This document shows, in pieces, positions 55,256 through 64,000 of a stretch of 64,000 nt of DNA. Below the pieces are notes generated by a model. It did no database searches. It saw only the letters and a program-made list of their open reading frames with translations, and was not told the origin of the DNA. Origin of the DNA: Clostridium ganghwense (GTDB lineage: Bacteria > Bacillota > Clostridia > Clostridiales > Clostridiaceae); the NCBI RefSeq assembly GCF_026735165.1, contig NZ_JAPQES010000001.1:868001-932000 (forward strand), written 5' to 3'. The position numbers and the translations under genes were made by a program. Each line of letters opens with the position of its first letter. Positions within the stretch are counted from its first letter, which is position 1.

Positions 55256-56374
55256 TTATTTACGTAAGTTATCTAATATAATCTCAACTATTCTATTTGA
55301 TGCATTACCATCTCCATAAGGATTTATTGCCTTGCTCATTTTATTATATTCATTCTCATTATTTAATAAAATATTTGCTTCTTTTATTATATTTTCTTTA
55401 CTATATCCCACAAGCTTTACCGTTCCAGCCTCTTTAGCCTCTATTCTTTCAGTTACATCTCTTAATACCAAAACAGGTTTGCCGAGATGAGGTGCTTCTT
55501 CTTGTATTCCACCTGAATCAGTCATAACCATATAGCATTTTTTCATAAGATTATGTGTTTCTTTAGTATTTAAAGGGGGTAATAAATGAATTCTTTCTAT
55601 TCCTTCTAAGTATTCGTGTGTAGTTTTTTTAACAATTGGATTGGGATGTACAAGATAAATCATCTCCACATTTTGATTTTTATCTATAATTTCAGTCAAC
55701 GATTTACATATATTTTTAATACCTTCTCCCCAGTTTTCTCTTCTATGAGCAGTAACCATTATCACTTGTTTATTATAATCTATTTTATTTAATTCCTCAT
55801 TTTCAAATGCATATTCGTCTTCTATTGTATATTTCATCGCATCTATTACTGTATTTCCTGTAATAAATATATTTTCTTCCTTTATCCCCTCTTTTAATAA
55901 ATTATTCTTAGCTCTAATTGTTGGAGCAAAATGTAAATCAGCCAAACTTCCTGTAAGCTTCCTATTCATTTCTTCAGGATAAGGGAAATATTTATTATTA
56001 GTTCTTAATCCCGCTTCCACATGTCCTACCTTTATTTTCTTATAAAAAGCAGCTAGTGCTGCTGCAAAAGTAGTTGTAGTATCTCCATGTACTAAAACTA
56101 TATCTGGATTTTCCTTATCAAAAACTTTTTCTAGATTATTAAGAACTCTTGTAGTAATCCCATTTAAACTTTGCTTTTCTTTCATTATGTCTAAATCATA
56201 ATCAGGCTTTATTTGGAAAAGTTCTAAAACTTGATCTAACATTTCCCTATGTTGTGCTGTTACACACACTCTTGATTCTATTCCCTCTGTAATTTCTAAT
56301 TCTTTGATAAGTGGAGCCATTTTAATTGCTTCAGGTCTAGTGCCAAAAATACTCATAACCTTTATATTCTTCAT
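55256..56374 (-). CDS. mnaA: UDP-N-acetylglucosamine 2-epimerase (non-hydrolysing)
   Basis: 372 aa; converts UDP-GlcNAc to UDP-ManNAc for wall polymers. Motifs: SIFGTRPEAIKMAPLI, VHGDTTTTFAAALAA, HVEAGLRT, FPYPEEMNR, TAHRRENWG and TDSGGIQEEAP. It is 21 bp after the tagO-type gene, as fits teichoic-acid or capsule synthesis. Confidence 0.96.
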   Translation of the reverse strand: MKNIKVMSIFGTRPEAIKMAPLIKELEITEGIESRVCVTAQHREMLDQVLELFQIKPDYDLDIMKEKQSLNGITTRVLNNLEKVFDKENPDIVLVHGDTTTTFAAALAAFYKKIKVGHVEAGLRTNNKYFPYPEEMNRKLTGSLADLHFAPTIRAKNNLLKEGIKEENIFITGNTVIDAMKYTIEDEYAFENEELNKIDYNKQVIMVTAHRRENWGEGIKNICKSLTEIIDKNQNVEMIYLVHPNPIVKKTTHEYLEGIERIHLLPPLNTKETHNLMKKCYMVMTDSGGIQEEAPHLGKPVLVLRDVTERIEAKEAGTVKLVGYSKENIIKEANILLNNENEYNKMSKAINPYGDGNASNRIVEIILDNLRK

Positions 56375-56395
56375 AACTTCAACTCCTAACTTTTT

Positions 56396-57424
56396 TCATT
56401 CTCTATGTTCAAAAAATCCACATTTCCATGCTGCCAAAACTATTACTAATACAACAATAGTCAGTAGAAAGTATGATCTTATTGTACTTATTTGCATTGC
56501 TATTATTGAAATTCCCCCTAATACAGCACTTGTAAGGTACATAATTAAAACTACCTGCCTTTGACTAAGTCCCATATCAAGTAATCTATGATGTAAGTGT
56601 CCTCTATCTGCCTGCATAATAGGCTTACCATTAATTTTTCTTCTTATCATGGCAAAAAGTGTATCATATATTGGAAGTCCAAAAGCTAAAATAGGAACTG
56701 CTATTGCAAAAGCTGTAGCTGATTTAATTGTTCCCATTAAGGATATGGCTGAAAGTAAAAATCCTAATAATTGTGCTCCCGTATCCCCCATAAAAATAGA
56801 CGCAGGATTATAATTATAAGGTAAAAATCCGAAAATTGCTCCACTTAAAATAGCAGTTAATAACGCTGCTTCCCTTCTACCATTTAGTACTGCAATAATA
56901 AAAATCGTAACTGAACAAATAAATGCTACTCCAGCTGCTAATCCATCTACACCATCTATTAAATTAATAGCATTAGTAATTCCTACAACCCAAAATATTG
57001 TTATTGGTATAGATAACCACCCTAACTTTAAAAATAAGCTATCTGATGGAAAAGGATTTGTAATAACGCTTATTTCAATTCCAAATAAAATAAGCGTTAC
57101 CGCTGCTGATACTTGGAATAAAAGTTTTTGCCATGGTCTAATATCTCTTAAATCATCAATTAACCCACCAATTACAATAATCGTTGCGCCTATAAGTATA
57201 CCTATTTCAGATTTTGCTAACTTTCCATCTTTTAAAAGCATAGTAATTAAAAAAGAAACATATATTGCCATTCCGCCAAGAAGAGGGATAGGCTTTTTAT
57301 GTATTTTTCTTGTATCCTTTGGTACATCAATAGCATTAACTCGAACTGCAAATTTCTTAATAAAAGGCGTTAATATAAATGATATTATTGTAGAAATTAT
57401 TGTTAAAATCTTTATACTATCCAT
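56396..57424 (-). CDS. tagO: Undecaprenyl-phosphate GlcNAc-1-phosphate transferase (TagO/WecA/MraY family)
   Basis: 342 aa polytopic enzyme (about 10-11 helices) that starts wall-polymer synthesis by moving GlcNAc-1-P to undecaprenyl phosphate. Catalytic loops: KKPIPLLGGMAIY, GGLIDDLRDIRPW (DD pair), NAINLIDGVDGLAAG, FMGDTGAQLLGF and GHLHHRLLDMG. It lies between the dCMP deaminase and mnaA genes. Confidence 0.95.
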   Translation of the reverse strand: MDSIKILTIISTIISFILTPFIKKFAVRVNAIDVPKDTRKIHKKPIPLLGGMAIYVSFLITMLLKDGKLAKSEIGILIGATIIVIGGLIDDLRDIRPWQKLLFQVSAAVTLILFGIEISVITNPFPSDSLFLKLGWLSIPITIFWVVGITNAINLIDGVDGLAAGVAFICSVTIFIIAVLNGRREAALLTAILSGAIFGFLPYNYNPASIFMGDTGAQLLGFLLSAISLMGTIKSATAFAIAVPILAFGLPIYDTLFAMIRRKINGKPIMQADRGHLHHRLLDMGLSQRQVVLIMYLTSAVLGGISIIAMQISTIRSYFLLTIVVLVIVLAAWKCGFFEHRE

Positions 57425-57454
57425 AATTAAATTCTAACCTTCCTTTTGTTAACT

Positions 57455-57943
57455 TTAATAAGAATCTTCTCCTGTTAATGAATCATCTTTATCTATCCAT
57501 TCCTGTACATCAATAATTCTAAACTCTATTTCTGTATCCCTTACAATTACTCTAGCTATTCCTGCATTTATTATAAATCTTTTACAAAGTAAACATGGTG
57601 CAGCTTTTTCCACTAATTCACCTGTACTCATTTCTTTACCAACAAGATACATAGTTGCCCCTATCATGTCTTGTCGCCTTGAGGATATTATTGCGTTTTG
57701 TTCAGCATGAACTGATCTACAAAGTTCATACCTTGTACCTCTTTCAACCTTTAGTTCTTCTCTTCTACAGTATCCTAAATCACAACAATTTTTTCTTCCT
57801 CTAGGTGCTCCTGAATAACCAGAAGCCATTATCTCATCATGCTTAACAATTATAGCTCCAAAGTTACGTCTAAGACATGTTCCTCTCTCAAGTATTGTTT
57901 GGCAAATATCTAAATAATAATTATGTTTATCTATTCTCTCCAT
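57455..57943 (-). CDS. comEB: Deoxycytidylate deaminase (ComEB family)
   Basis: 162 aa zinc enzyme making dUMP from dCMP. Zinc-site motifs SVHAEQNAI and APCLLCKRF are complete; GYSGAPRGRKNC is the family's substrate loop. First gene of a three-gene group with tagO and mnaA. The comEB name reflects the B. subtilis homologue; a competence role is not implied. Confidence 0.94.
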   Translation of the reverse strand: MERIDKHNYYLDICQTILERGTCLRRNFGAIIVKHDEIMASGYSGAPRGRKNCCDLGYCRREELKVERGTRYELCRSVHAEQNAIISSRRQDMIGATMYLVGKEMSTGELVEKAAPCLLCKRFIINAGIARVIVRDTEIEFRIIDVQEWIDKDDSLTGEDSY

Positions 57944-58040
57944 ATATATATCACTCTAACCTTTCTTAAAAATGTCTCTACATTTATACAATCATTTATA
58001 TTTTATACTATAAACGGTATAATTGAAAGAGTTATAATAA

Positions 58041-58073
58041 ATAGAATAATGTTACGTTGAAACATTATTCTAT
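58041..58073. repeat. Perfect 13-bp stem-loop in the upp-comEB gap
   Basis: ATAGAATAATGTT, 7-nt loop, AACATTATTCTAT. No T-run follows on either strand. Could be an RNA processing or regulatory structure for the comEB leader, or the core of a small repeat. Confidence 0.45.
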
Positions 58074-58193
58074 GGAAAGTTGAAAATTGACAACAGAAAA
58101 TAAAAAAACAAGTATACAATCAACATATGGCAATGAATGGTTATTTATGTTTTAATAATACAAAACTTGAATTTTAAAATAGAAAAGAACCTA

Positions 58194-58223
58194 AATACAG
58201 ATAAATTCTATATTTAGGTTCTT
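58194..58223 (-). terminator. Terminator of the prmC-to-upp gene group
   Basis: AAGAACCTAAATA/TATTTAGGTTCTT stem, about 100 bp past upp, followed by TTTTCTATTTT on the minus strand. Confidence 0.8.
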
Positions 58224-58320
58224 TAATTTTCTTATTTTATTTAAGTTTTCTATAAGGAAAACTTGCTTCTATTTCAACTTTCACTTTTAAATTATCAACT
58301 GAAAACGCGTTGTGATTTTC

Positions 58321-58950
58321 TTATTTTGTTCCAAAAAGTCTATCTCCAGCATCTCCAAGTCCTGGTACTATATATCCAAGTTCATTTAATTTTTCATCAA
58401 TTGCAGCAACATAGATATCTACATCTGGATGTGCATCCATAACTGCTCTTACTCCTTCTGGTGATGAGATAAGGCACATTAATCTTATGCTTTGCGCACC
58501 TCTCTTTTTAAGTGCTTCAATAGCATCTATTGCAGAACCACCTGTAGCAAGCATTGGATCTGTAACTATTATCTCTCTTTCTTGTATATCTTGAGGCATT
58601 TTACAGAAATATTCTACTGGTTTTAAAGTTTCTTCATTTCTATACATACCTATATGTCCAACCTTAGCAGCTGGTATAAGTCTAAGCATTCCATCAACCA
58701 TTCCAAGACCAGCTCTTAAAATAGGAACTATAGCAACTTTCTTTCCTGCAAGCATTTTACATTTTGTTTTACATATTGGTGTTTCTATCTCTACTTCTTC
58801 TAATGGTAAATCACGAGTAACCTCATAAGCCATAAGCATAGCAACTTCTTCTACTAGTTCTCTAAAATCTTTTGAACCTGTGTCCTTATTTCTTATAAAA
58901 GCTAATTTATGTAAAATTAGCGGATGTGCTATTTGTGTTACTTTACTCAT
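58321..58950 (-). CDS. upp: Uracil phosphoribosyltransferase
   Basis: 209 aa salvage enzyme making UMP from uracil and PRPP. PRPP loop [16 protein letters not shown] and uracil-binding [18 protein letters not shown] are intact. It closes the prmC-prfA-to-upp run, 42 bp after rpiB. Confidence 0.98.
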   Translation of the reverse strand: MSKVTQIAHPLILHKLAFIRNKDTGSKDFRELVEEVAMLMAYEVTRDLPLEEVEIETPICKTKCKMLAGKKVAIVPILRAGLGMVDGMLRLIPAAKVGHIGMYRNEETLKPVEYFCKMPQDIQEREIIVTDPMLATGGSAIDAIEALKKRGAQSIRLMCLISSPEGVRAVMDAHPDVDIYVAAIDEKLNELGYIVPGLGDAGDRLFGTK

Positions 58951-58992
58951 TTTAAATTCCTCCTATGCTATTTTTATTTTTATTTTATATTT

Positions 58993-59442
58993 TTATTTTG
59001 AATATTTTTTTTCAATTTCAGTTATTTTATTCACTCTATTTGCATGTCTTCCACCTTCAAATTCACAATTTAAAAACGTATCAACAATATCAAGAGCAAG
59101 ACCTTCTCCAACAACTCTCTGACCCATAGCAAGTATATTTGCATTGTTATGTTGTCTAGTAGCATGTGCACTAAATGTATCATGACATAATGCAGCTCTT
59201 ATTCCTGGAACTTTATTTGCAGCAATACTTATTCCTATTCCTGTACCGCATATTAATATTCCAAAATCAAAGTTTTTAGCTGCAACTTCTTCTGCAACTT
59301 GCAAACTATAATCTGGGTAATCACAAGATTCTTCATTAAGTGTTCCAAAATCTTTAACTTCTATACCTTTTTTTTCTAAATACTTTATAACAGCATTTTT
59401 TAATTGGAAACCACCATGGTCAGATCCCATTGCTATTTTCAT
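58993..59442 (-). CDS. rpiB: Ribose-5-phosphate isomerase B
   Basis: Predicted 149 aa; start at 59442 has AGGAGG 8 bp upstream. Interconverts ribulose-5-P and ribose-5-P. KIAMGSDHGGF, CGTGIGISIAANK (active-site Cys) and RHANRVNKI are the family motifs. Confidence 0.97.
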   Translation of the reverse strand: MKIAMGSDHGGFQLKNAVIKYLEKKGIEVKDFGTLNEESCDYPDYSLQVAEEVAAKNFDFGILICGTGIGISIAANKVPGIRAALCHDTFSAHATRQHNNANILAMGQRVVGEGLALDIVDTFLNCEFEGGRHANRVNKITEIEKKYSK

Positions 59443-59495
59443 GTAAATTCCTCCTAAACTGTATTTTATTGCAAAAAAAGAAGATATCAGCATTA

Positions 59496-59948
59496 TTAAA
59501 TACCATTATCTTCCTTTATTTTATTTAACAACAAATCTATACTCTTTTTAAGTATATCAAAAGTTTTTTTATAAACCTTTAACTCTCCACCATAAGGATC
59601 TACTATATCCTCTTTTAGTTCAACATATTCATTTAAAGTAAATAATTTATCACTATACTGAGGAAATCTGCCTATTAAAGCATCTCTAATATATCCTGTC
59701 ATAGTCAATATTAAATCACATTCTTTTAACATTTCTTCTTCTAATTGAACAGCTTTTCTATCACTCAAATCAATTAAAAAATTATCTTTTATTAAGGTAA
59801 CAGTATTTTTAGAGGTTTTGCTTCCAGGAATAACTGCAATACCAGCAGAAATAGCTTCTACACCATCTAAAGTTGATATTTGATTGAATATTGCTTCTGC
59901 CATACAACTTCTACATGTATTACCTGTGCAAACAAATAGAACCCTCAT
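59496..59948 (-). CDS. ywlE: Low-molecular-weight phosphatase, YwlE-like (protein-arginine phosphatase type)
   Basis: 150 aa. P-loop CTGNTCRSCMAEAI and the C-terminal general acid in DPYGG. The Thr after GN in the P-loop (CxGNTCRS) is the residue that gives YwlE its phospho-arginine specificity, where tyrosine phosphatases have Ile. The neighbours (tsaC-ywlE-rpiB) match ywlC-D-E-rpiB of B. subtilis. Confidence 0.88.
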   Translation of the reverse strand: MRVLFVCTGNTCRSCMAEAIFNQISTLDGVEAISAGIAVIPGSKTSKNTVTLIKDNFLIDLSDRKAVQLEEEMLKECDLILTMTGYIRDALIGRFPQYSDKLFTLNEYVELKEDIVDPYGGELKVYKKTFDILKKSIDLLLNKIKEDNGI

Positions 59949-59995
59949 ACTATACCTCCTTTTTATAAATTACTAAACTATGTATATAACTTTTT

Positions 59996-61045
59996 CTAAG
60001 CTTTTATAATATCAAATCCAGCTGCTTTCTTTAGTCTATTCATAATAGCGATTCCCATTCCTTTTTCATCAAAAGCCTCAGATAATATTATATCCACTTT
60101 TTCATCATCAAATTCTCTTAAAACTTGAAATAGATTTTTGCCTATACTATATAAATCTTCTCTGCTACCTAAAGATTTAATTATAGCATTAGAATACTCC
60201 TCAATAGTTTCATCAGTTGCCATAATTCCAACCTTCATATTTGCATCTATATAATTTTGCACTATTTCTTGTATTTTTGCAATACTTTTTTTCAAATCTC
60301 CAGTAATAATTTTTACCGGTGCTTTTGGTGCATAATGTCTGTATTTCATTCCAGGTGCTTTAGGCTTAAAATTTTCCTCAGGTTTTTTCATAATAGCAGG
60401 ATCTATATATACCCTATCATCAATTTCCCTCAACATTTCAACAGTAATACCACCAGGTCTTAAAATACATGGAGGATCTACTGTACAATCAACAATTGTA
60501 GATTCAAGACCTACATTACACTTTTCTCCTCCAATTATATAGTCAACTTTCCCATCCAAATCTTGAATACATCTTTCTATTTCTGTAGGACTAGGTCTAC
60601 CTGATATATTAGCTGAAGGTGCTGCTATTGGAACTCCCGCTTCTTTTATAAGGCCTTTCGCCACGTTATTTGCAGGCATTCTTATTCCTACACTTTCAAG
60701 TCCTGCACTTGTCACACTAGGAATTTCATCTGATTTCTTCATTATTAAAGTTAAAGGTCCCGGCCAAAATTCTTCCATCATTTTTTTTGCTATTAGTGGT
60801 ACTTCTTTAACAAACTGTTCAATATTAAAATCCGCTACATGAATAATAAGTGGATTATCTTGTGGTCTTCCTTTAGCTATAAATATTTTTTGTACAGCTT
60901 CATCATCTAAAGCATTAGCTCCAAGTCCATAAACTGTTTCTGTAGGAAATGCCACGAGGCCTCCATTACGTATGATTTTGCCAGCCTTTTCTAACACTTT
61001 CATATTTGGTTTTTCTTTATTTAACAATTCAACTTTTGTATTCAT
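59996..61045 (-). CDS. tsaC: L-threonylcarbamoyladenylate synthase (TsaC2/Sua5/YwlC)
   Basis: 349 aa, long Sua5 form: YrdC domain (about 15-200; GGLVAFPTETVYGLGANA, KGRPQDNPLIIHV, STIVDC) plus a C-terminal Sua5 domain (about 240-349; APGMKYRHYAPKAPV). It makes TC-AMP from threonine, bicarbonate and ATP, the substrate of TsaD. In the middle of the prmC-to-upp run. Confidence 0.97.
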   Translation of the reverse strand: MNTKVELLNKEKPNMKVLEKAGKIIRNGGLVAFPTETVYGLGANALDDEAVQKIFIAKGRPQDNPLIIHVADFNIEQFVKEVPLIAKKMMEEFWPGPLTLIMKKSDEIPSVTSAGLESVGIRMPANNVAKGLIKEAGVPIAAPSANISGRPSPTEIERCIQDLDGKVDYIIGGEKCNVGLESTIVDCTVDPPCILRPGGITVEMLREIDDRVYIDPAIMKKPEENFKPKAPGMKYRHYAPKAPVKIITGDLKKSIAKIQEIVQNYIDANMKVGIMATDETIEEYSNAIIKSLGSREDLYSIGKNLFQVLREFDDEKVDIILSEAFDEKGMGIAIMNRLKKAAGFDIIKA

Positions 61046-61093
61046 TCTTATTCACTTCTTTACATATAGAATTATTCATTACTTTGTATTTTA

Positions 61094-61822
61094 TTACAAT
61101 AAATTAGTAATTACAAGCCCCAATATTATTCCAAAGAAAATATTAAAGGTTATACTCCTACCTTTCCAAAGCTCTAGTGCCTCTGGAAGCATTTCTCCAA
61201 AAATTACATAAAGCATTATACCCGAAGTAATACTTAAACATGCACCCAATAAATTCGATGATATATTTCCTATATATGCTCCGATCCATCCCCCTATTAC
61301 AGTAGGTAAAGCAGTTATAAATGCATAAATCATTATCTTATAAGACCTAATTTTAGCTGCCATTAAAGGCGCAGATACAGCTATTCCCTCAGGAATATCA
61401 TGAATTGCTATAAGTAAACTCATCTTAATCCCCAAGCTTCCGCTAGCTAAAAATCCTGCTCCCATTATAATACCTTCTGGAAAATTATGAATCATAAGAC
61501 CTACAGCAGCCATAAAAGCCACCTTACCGTGGCTGGTATTAAACATTTCCTTATTACCACTTATTATATCTATAATAACAATAATTAAAACTCCTATAAA
61601 AGATAAAAGAATGGAACTTAAAAAATTTATATTTGTTACAGCCTCTGGTATTAAATCAAACATTACAATAGATAACATAAGACCTGCTGCAAAAGCATTT
61701 ATATTTCCTATTAGTTTCTTAGATGGATTTTTTATAATTATACCCACAGATGCTCCAATCATAGTACCAGTTAAAGAAAATAAACTTGCTAACGTTACTA
61801 TAACAATAAATTCATTCAACAA
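61094..61822 (-). CDS. ZIP-family divalent metal transporter
   Basis: 242 aa with eight membrane helices. The two metal-site motifs in helices 4 and 5 are intact as HNFPEG and HDIPEG. Likely imports zinc or another divalent cation. It is 48 bp before tsaC and 54 bp after the unknown membrane gene. No operator seen. Confidence 0.93.
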   Translation of the reverse strand: MLNEFIVIVTLASLFSLTGTMIGASVGIIIKNPSKKLIGNINAFAAGLMLSIVMFDLIPEAVTNINFLSSILLSFIGVLIIVIIDIISGNKEMFNTSHGKVAFMAAVGLMIHNFPEGIIMGAGFLASGSLGIKMSLLIAIHDIPEGIAVSAPLMAAKIRSYKIMIYAFITALPTVIGGWIGAYIGNISSNLLGACLSITSGIMLYVIFGEMLPEALELWKGRSITFNIFFGIILGLVITNLL

Positions 61823-61876
61823 ATTAATACCCCCATTTCTATTTTATAAATATTTTAGTAAATGGGAGTTTATTCT

Positions 61877-62449
61877 CTAATTTCTATACTCTTTTATTTT
61901 TTCTATTGCATCATCTGTAAAATGAGCTTTAACACAATATCTATATATCATATCTAAAAGCTCATATTTATAATATCCACCTTTATTTACTATTAAGTAA
62001 TAATATTGTTTTTGTAAATTTTCCACTTTAAAATTAATATTGAATCCTTGAGCTAAAGTATATTTTTTTAAAAATTTACTATCCATCACCTTAATCTTAT
62101 CATTTCTCATTCTAGATTTTAAAATCATTATTATTTTCATATCTTTTCCTTGGTTAATAGTATGGACAAACATAACCTTGTCACATATTATAGTATACTT
62201 GCCTCTCCAAAGACCATTTTTAATTTTCATATTGTTTCTATATTCAAATTTTAATATTTCTTTATGCGTACGTGTTAATATAGTAATGATTATTAAAAAT
62301 TCTATAATTAATAGATATGCTATGAAGAAAAAGGAGAATCTTTTGGTCAAAACTACCGTAATTGGAAGAAATAAAAAAATAAAGCTCATAGATAGCCAAA
62401 ATCTTTTAAAAGACTTTTTCTGCTTTCTAATTGCTTTATTTATATTCAT
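61877..62449 (-). CDS. Unknown two-helix membrane protein
   Basis: 190 aa. A very basic N-terminus (KAIRKQKKSFKRF), two adjacent membrane helices (about 17-35 and 40-60) and a beta-rich basic domain from 68, resembling the layout of bacterial PH-like proteins, ending in a helix. I do not recognise a named family. It is 33 bp after prfA in an apparent operon. Confidence 0.75.
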   Translation of the reverse strand: MNINKAIRKQKKSFKRFWLSMSFIFLFLPITVVLTKRFSFFFIAYLLIIEFLIIITILTRTHKEILKFEYRNNMKIKNGLWRGKYTIICDKVMFVHTINQGKDMKIIMILKSRMRNDKIKVMDSKFLKKYTLAQGFNINFKVENLQKQYYYLIVNKGGYYKYELLDMIYRYCVKAHFTDDAIEKIKEYRN

Positions 62450-62482
62450 AATTACACCTCAATAAAAACTTTATTTTTAGGT

Positions 62483-63559
62483 TTATTCATTATTTCCCAT
62501 TGATTTCATTTTTTCAGCTTGTTCAACAGTTATCAACGCATCTATTACTTCATCCATATCTCCATCAAGATAAGAATCTAATTTGTATAAAGTAAGTCCT
62601 ATTCTATGATCTGTTATTCTTCCTTGAGGATAATTGTAAGTTCTTATTCTTTCACTTCTATCTCCTGAACCAACTTGACTCTTTCTATCAGCTGCTATTC
62701 CTGCATTTCTTTCTGCTTCTGCTTTTTCAAAAAGTCTAGCTTTTAATACCTTTAACGCTTTTTCTTTATTTTTAAGCTGTGACTTTTCATCTTGACATGA
62801 TACTACAATTCCTGTTGGCAAGTGAGTCATTCTAACTGCAGAGTCTGTAGTATTTACGCACTGTCCACCATTTCCAGATGCTCTAAACACATCTACTTTT
62901 ATATCGTTAGGATCTATGTGTATATCAACATCATCAACTTCTGGTAATACAGCTACAGTTGCTGTAGATGTGTGTATTCTTCCACTTGATTCAGTATCAG
63001 GTACTCTTTGAACTCTATGAACTCCACTTTCAAATTTCATTTTACTATAAGCTGCATCCCCTCTTAGCATGAATACAACTTCTTTAAATCCACCAATATC
63101 CGTTTCATTAGCACTGATAAACTCACTTTTCCATCCATGACGTTCAGCATATCTAGTATACATTCTGAAAAGATTAGCAGCAAATAATGCAGCTTCATCT
63201 CCACCTGCTCCACCTCTTATTTCAATAAATACATTTTTATCATCATTAGGATCCTTAGGAAGTAGTAATATTTTCAATTCTTCTTCGTATTGAGTTTTAG
63301 CTTCTTCAAGTTCTTTTATCTCTTCTTGAAGCATTTCTTTAAGTTCTCTATCATTCTCTTCTTGAAGCATTTCTTTATCAGCATCTAAATCTTCTAAAGC
63401 CTTTTTGTATTCCTTATACTTATTAACTATTACTTCTAATTCAGCATGCTCTTTGCATAACTTTCTCCACTCATTTTGATTAGCCATAACTGATGGGTCA
63501 CTAATTTTTATAGATAATTCCTCATACTTATTTTCTATAAACTCTAGTTTATCTAACAT
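62483..63559 (-). CDS. prfA: Peptide chain release factor 1
   Basis: 358 aa; reads UAA and UAG. Recognition tripeptide PxT appears as PDT ([13 protein letters not shown]). The GGQ catalytic motif is in [20 protein letters not shown]; many RF1s have His after GGQ, here Cys. GGQ glutamine is normally methylated by PrmC, coded directly upstream. Confidence 0.98.
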   Translation of the reverse strand: MLDKLEFIENKYEELSIKISDPSVMANQNEWRKLCKEHAELEVIVNKYKEYKKALEDLDADKEMLQEENDRELKEMLQEEIKELEEAKTQYEEELKILLLPKDPNDDKNVFIEIRGGAGGDEAALFAANLFRMYTRYAERHGWKSEFISANETDIGGFKEVVFMLRGDAAYSKMKFESGVHRVQRVPDTESSGRIHTSTATVAVLPEVDDVDIHIDPNDIKVDVFRASGNGGQCVNTTDSAVRMTHLPTGIVVSCQDEKSQLKNKEKALKVLKARLFEKAEAERNAGIAADRKSQVGSGDRSERIRTYNYPQGRITDHRIGLTLYKLDSYLDGDMDEVIDALITVEQAEKMKSMGNNE

Positions 63560-63645
63560 TGATTTATCACTCCGTATTCATATTTTCACATTTTAATATT
63601 ATATCACAATTATATAGCAGTTGACAATTGACAGCTTCTAACACT

Positions 63646-64000
63646 TTAGTTTTTCAACCTTCCTATAACTACTCTATCTAATCCAGCCAAATCTTTAATG
63701 CATTTTACTTCTTTAAATCCATTCTCAATCAAAATATTTTGTACATCTTCTTTTTGGTCATGACCTATTTCAAATCCTATCATTCCATCTTGATTTAGAA
63801 CCCTTAAACTTTGTTCTGTTATCCTTCTATAAAACTCTAATCCATCTTCTCCACCACAAAGAGCGATGTATGGTTCATAATCTTTAACATCTTCCATAAG
63901 AGTAGGAATAACTTCTTTCCTAATATATGGAGGATTAGACAAAACCACATCAAACTTTCTTTTGTTATGTATAGCTTCTTCTAATAAATCACTTTTATAA
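63646..64000 (-). CDS. prmC: Release factor glutamine methyltransferase PrmC, partial
   Basis: C-terminal 117 codons; the gene runs off the right edge. The catalytic NPPY motif is in FDVVLSNPPYIRKE, followed by the substrate-side ALCGGEDGLEFYRRI segment. It methylates the GGQ glutamine of RF1 and RF2. The 86-bp gap to prfA contains a TTGACAATTGAC stretch. Confidence 0.95.
   Translation of the reverse strand, partial: YKSDLLEEAIHNKRKFDVVLSNPPYIRKEVIPTLMEDVKDYEPYIALCGGEDGLEFYRRITEQSLRVLNQDGMIGFEIGHDQKEDVQNILIENGFKEVKCIKDLAGLDRVVIGRLKN

Larger units (their letters stand above)
57944..58320. other. Intergenic region between upp and the comEB group
   Basis: 377 bp with several structures: a 13-bp perfect stem (58041-58073), a short direct-repeat-like AAGTTGAAAATTGACAAC (58077-58094), the terminator at 58194-58223, a smaller AAGTTTTC/GAAAACTT stem (58244-58264) and a TTTCAACTTTCAC-type stretch (58272-58301). 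No ORF longer than about 16 codons with a start site. Confidence 0.6.

Overview
The window is AT-rich bacterial DNA with Firmicute-type ribosome binding sites, endospore genes (spoIID, spoIIQ, spoIIID, a yyaC-type gene, a ywmB-type gene) and a thiolase gene behind a Rex-like site. Together these point to an anaerobic spore former of Clostridium sensu stricto. The species cannot be fixed by reading alone. No prophage, CRISPR array or intact insertion sequence was seen. Genes are mixed in orientation from 1 to 27 kb and almost all on the minus strand from 27 to 64 kb, as expected for leading-strand coding.

Layout. 1-4.3 kb: dipeptide/oligopeptide ABC operon (dppA-B-C-D, cut by the left edge). 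4.8-9.7 kb: tsaD, a RusA-family nuclease with a zinc-binding tail behind an SOS-like box, an FAD oxidoreductase, two small envelope proteins and an orphan TroA/ZnuA-type lipoprotein. 9.8-14.2 kb: a metal-chelate (FecBCD-type) importer next to an unusual fusion of a THEP1-like NTPase with a SAM methyltransferase, with repeated palindromic operators between them. 14.5-18.6 kb: tRNA-Trp, a CBS-ACT protein, a double-HD protein and tsaE-tsaB-rimI. 18.7-23.9 kb: FMN-riboswitch-controlled ribU, tex, an M28 peptidase and a DUF4230 protein. 24.1-27.3 kb: an AhpD-motif protein, a dihydrolipoyl dehydrogenase carrying its own lipoyl domain, and lipoate ligase; this may be a self-contained lipoyl redox module.

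27.3-37.6 kb: prfB (with its programmed +1 frameshift), secA, hpf, recD2-comFA-comFC (the ComFA is degenerate), and metK behind a SAM-I riboswitch. 37.7-38.4 kb: six-tRNA operon in which a Tyr-Val unit has been tandemly duplicated. 38.6-46.5 kb: a TtcA-family protein, an unknown protein, yyaC, mbl/mreB, spoIIID, spoIIQ, spoIID, murA and ywmB. 46.6-53.5 kb: complete F1Fo ATP synthase operon atpIBEFHAGDC. 53.9-58 kb: thl, then mnaA, tagO-type and dCMP deaminase genes. 58.3-64 kb: prmC-prfA-unknown-ZIP-tsaC-ywlE-rpiB-upp. The 40-64 kb part closely follows the prfA-to-mbl gene order of Bacillus subtilis.

The window holds all four bacterial t6A synthesis genes (tsaB, tsaC, tsaD, tsaE) at three separate places. 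The best candidates for new biology are the NTPase-methyltransferase/importer locus and the AhpD/lipoyl-E3/LplA cluster.
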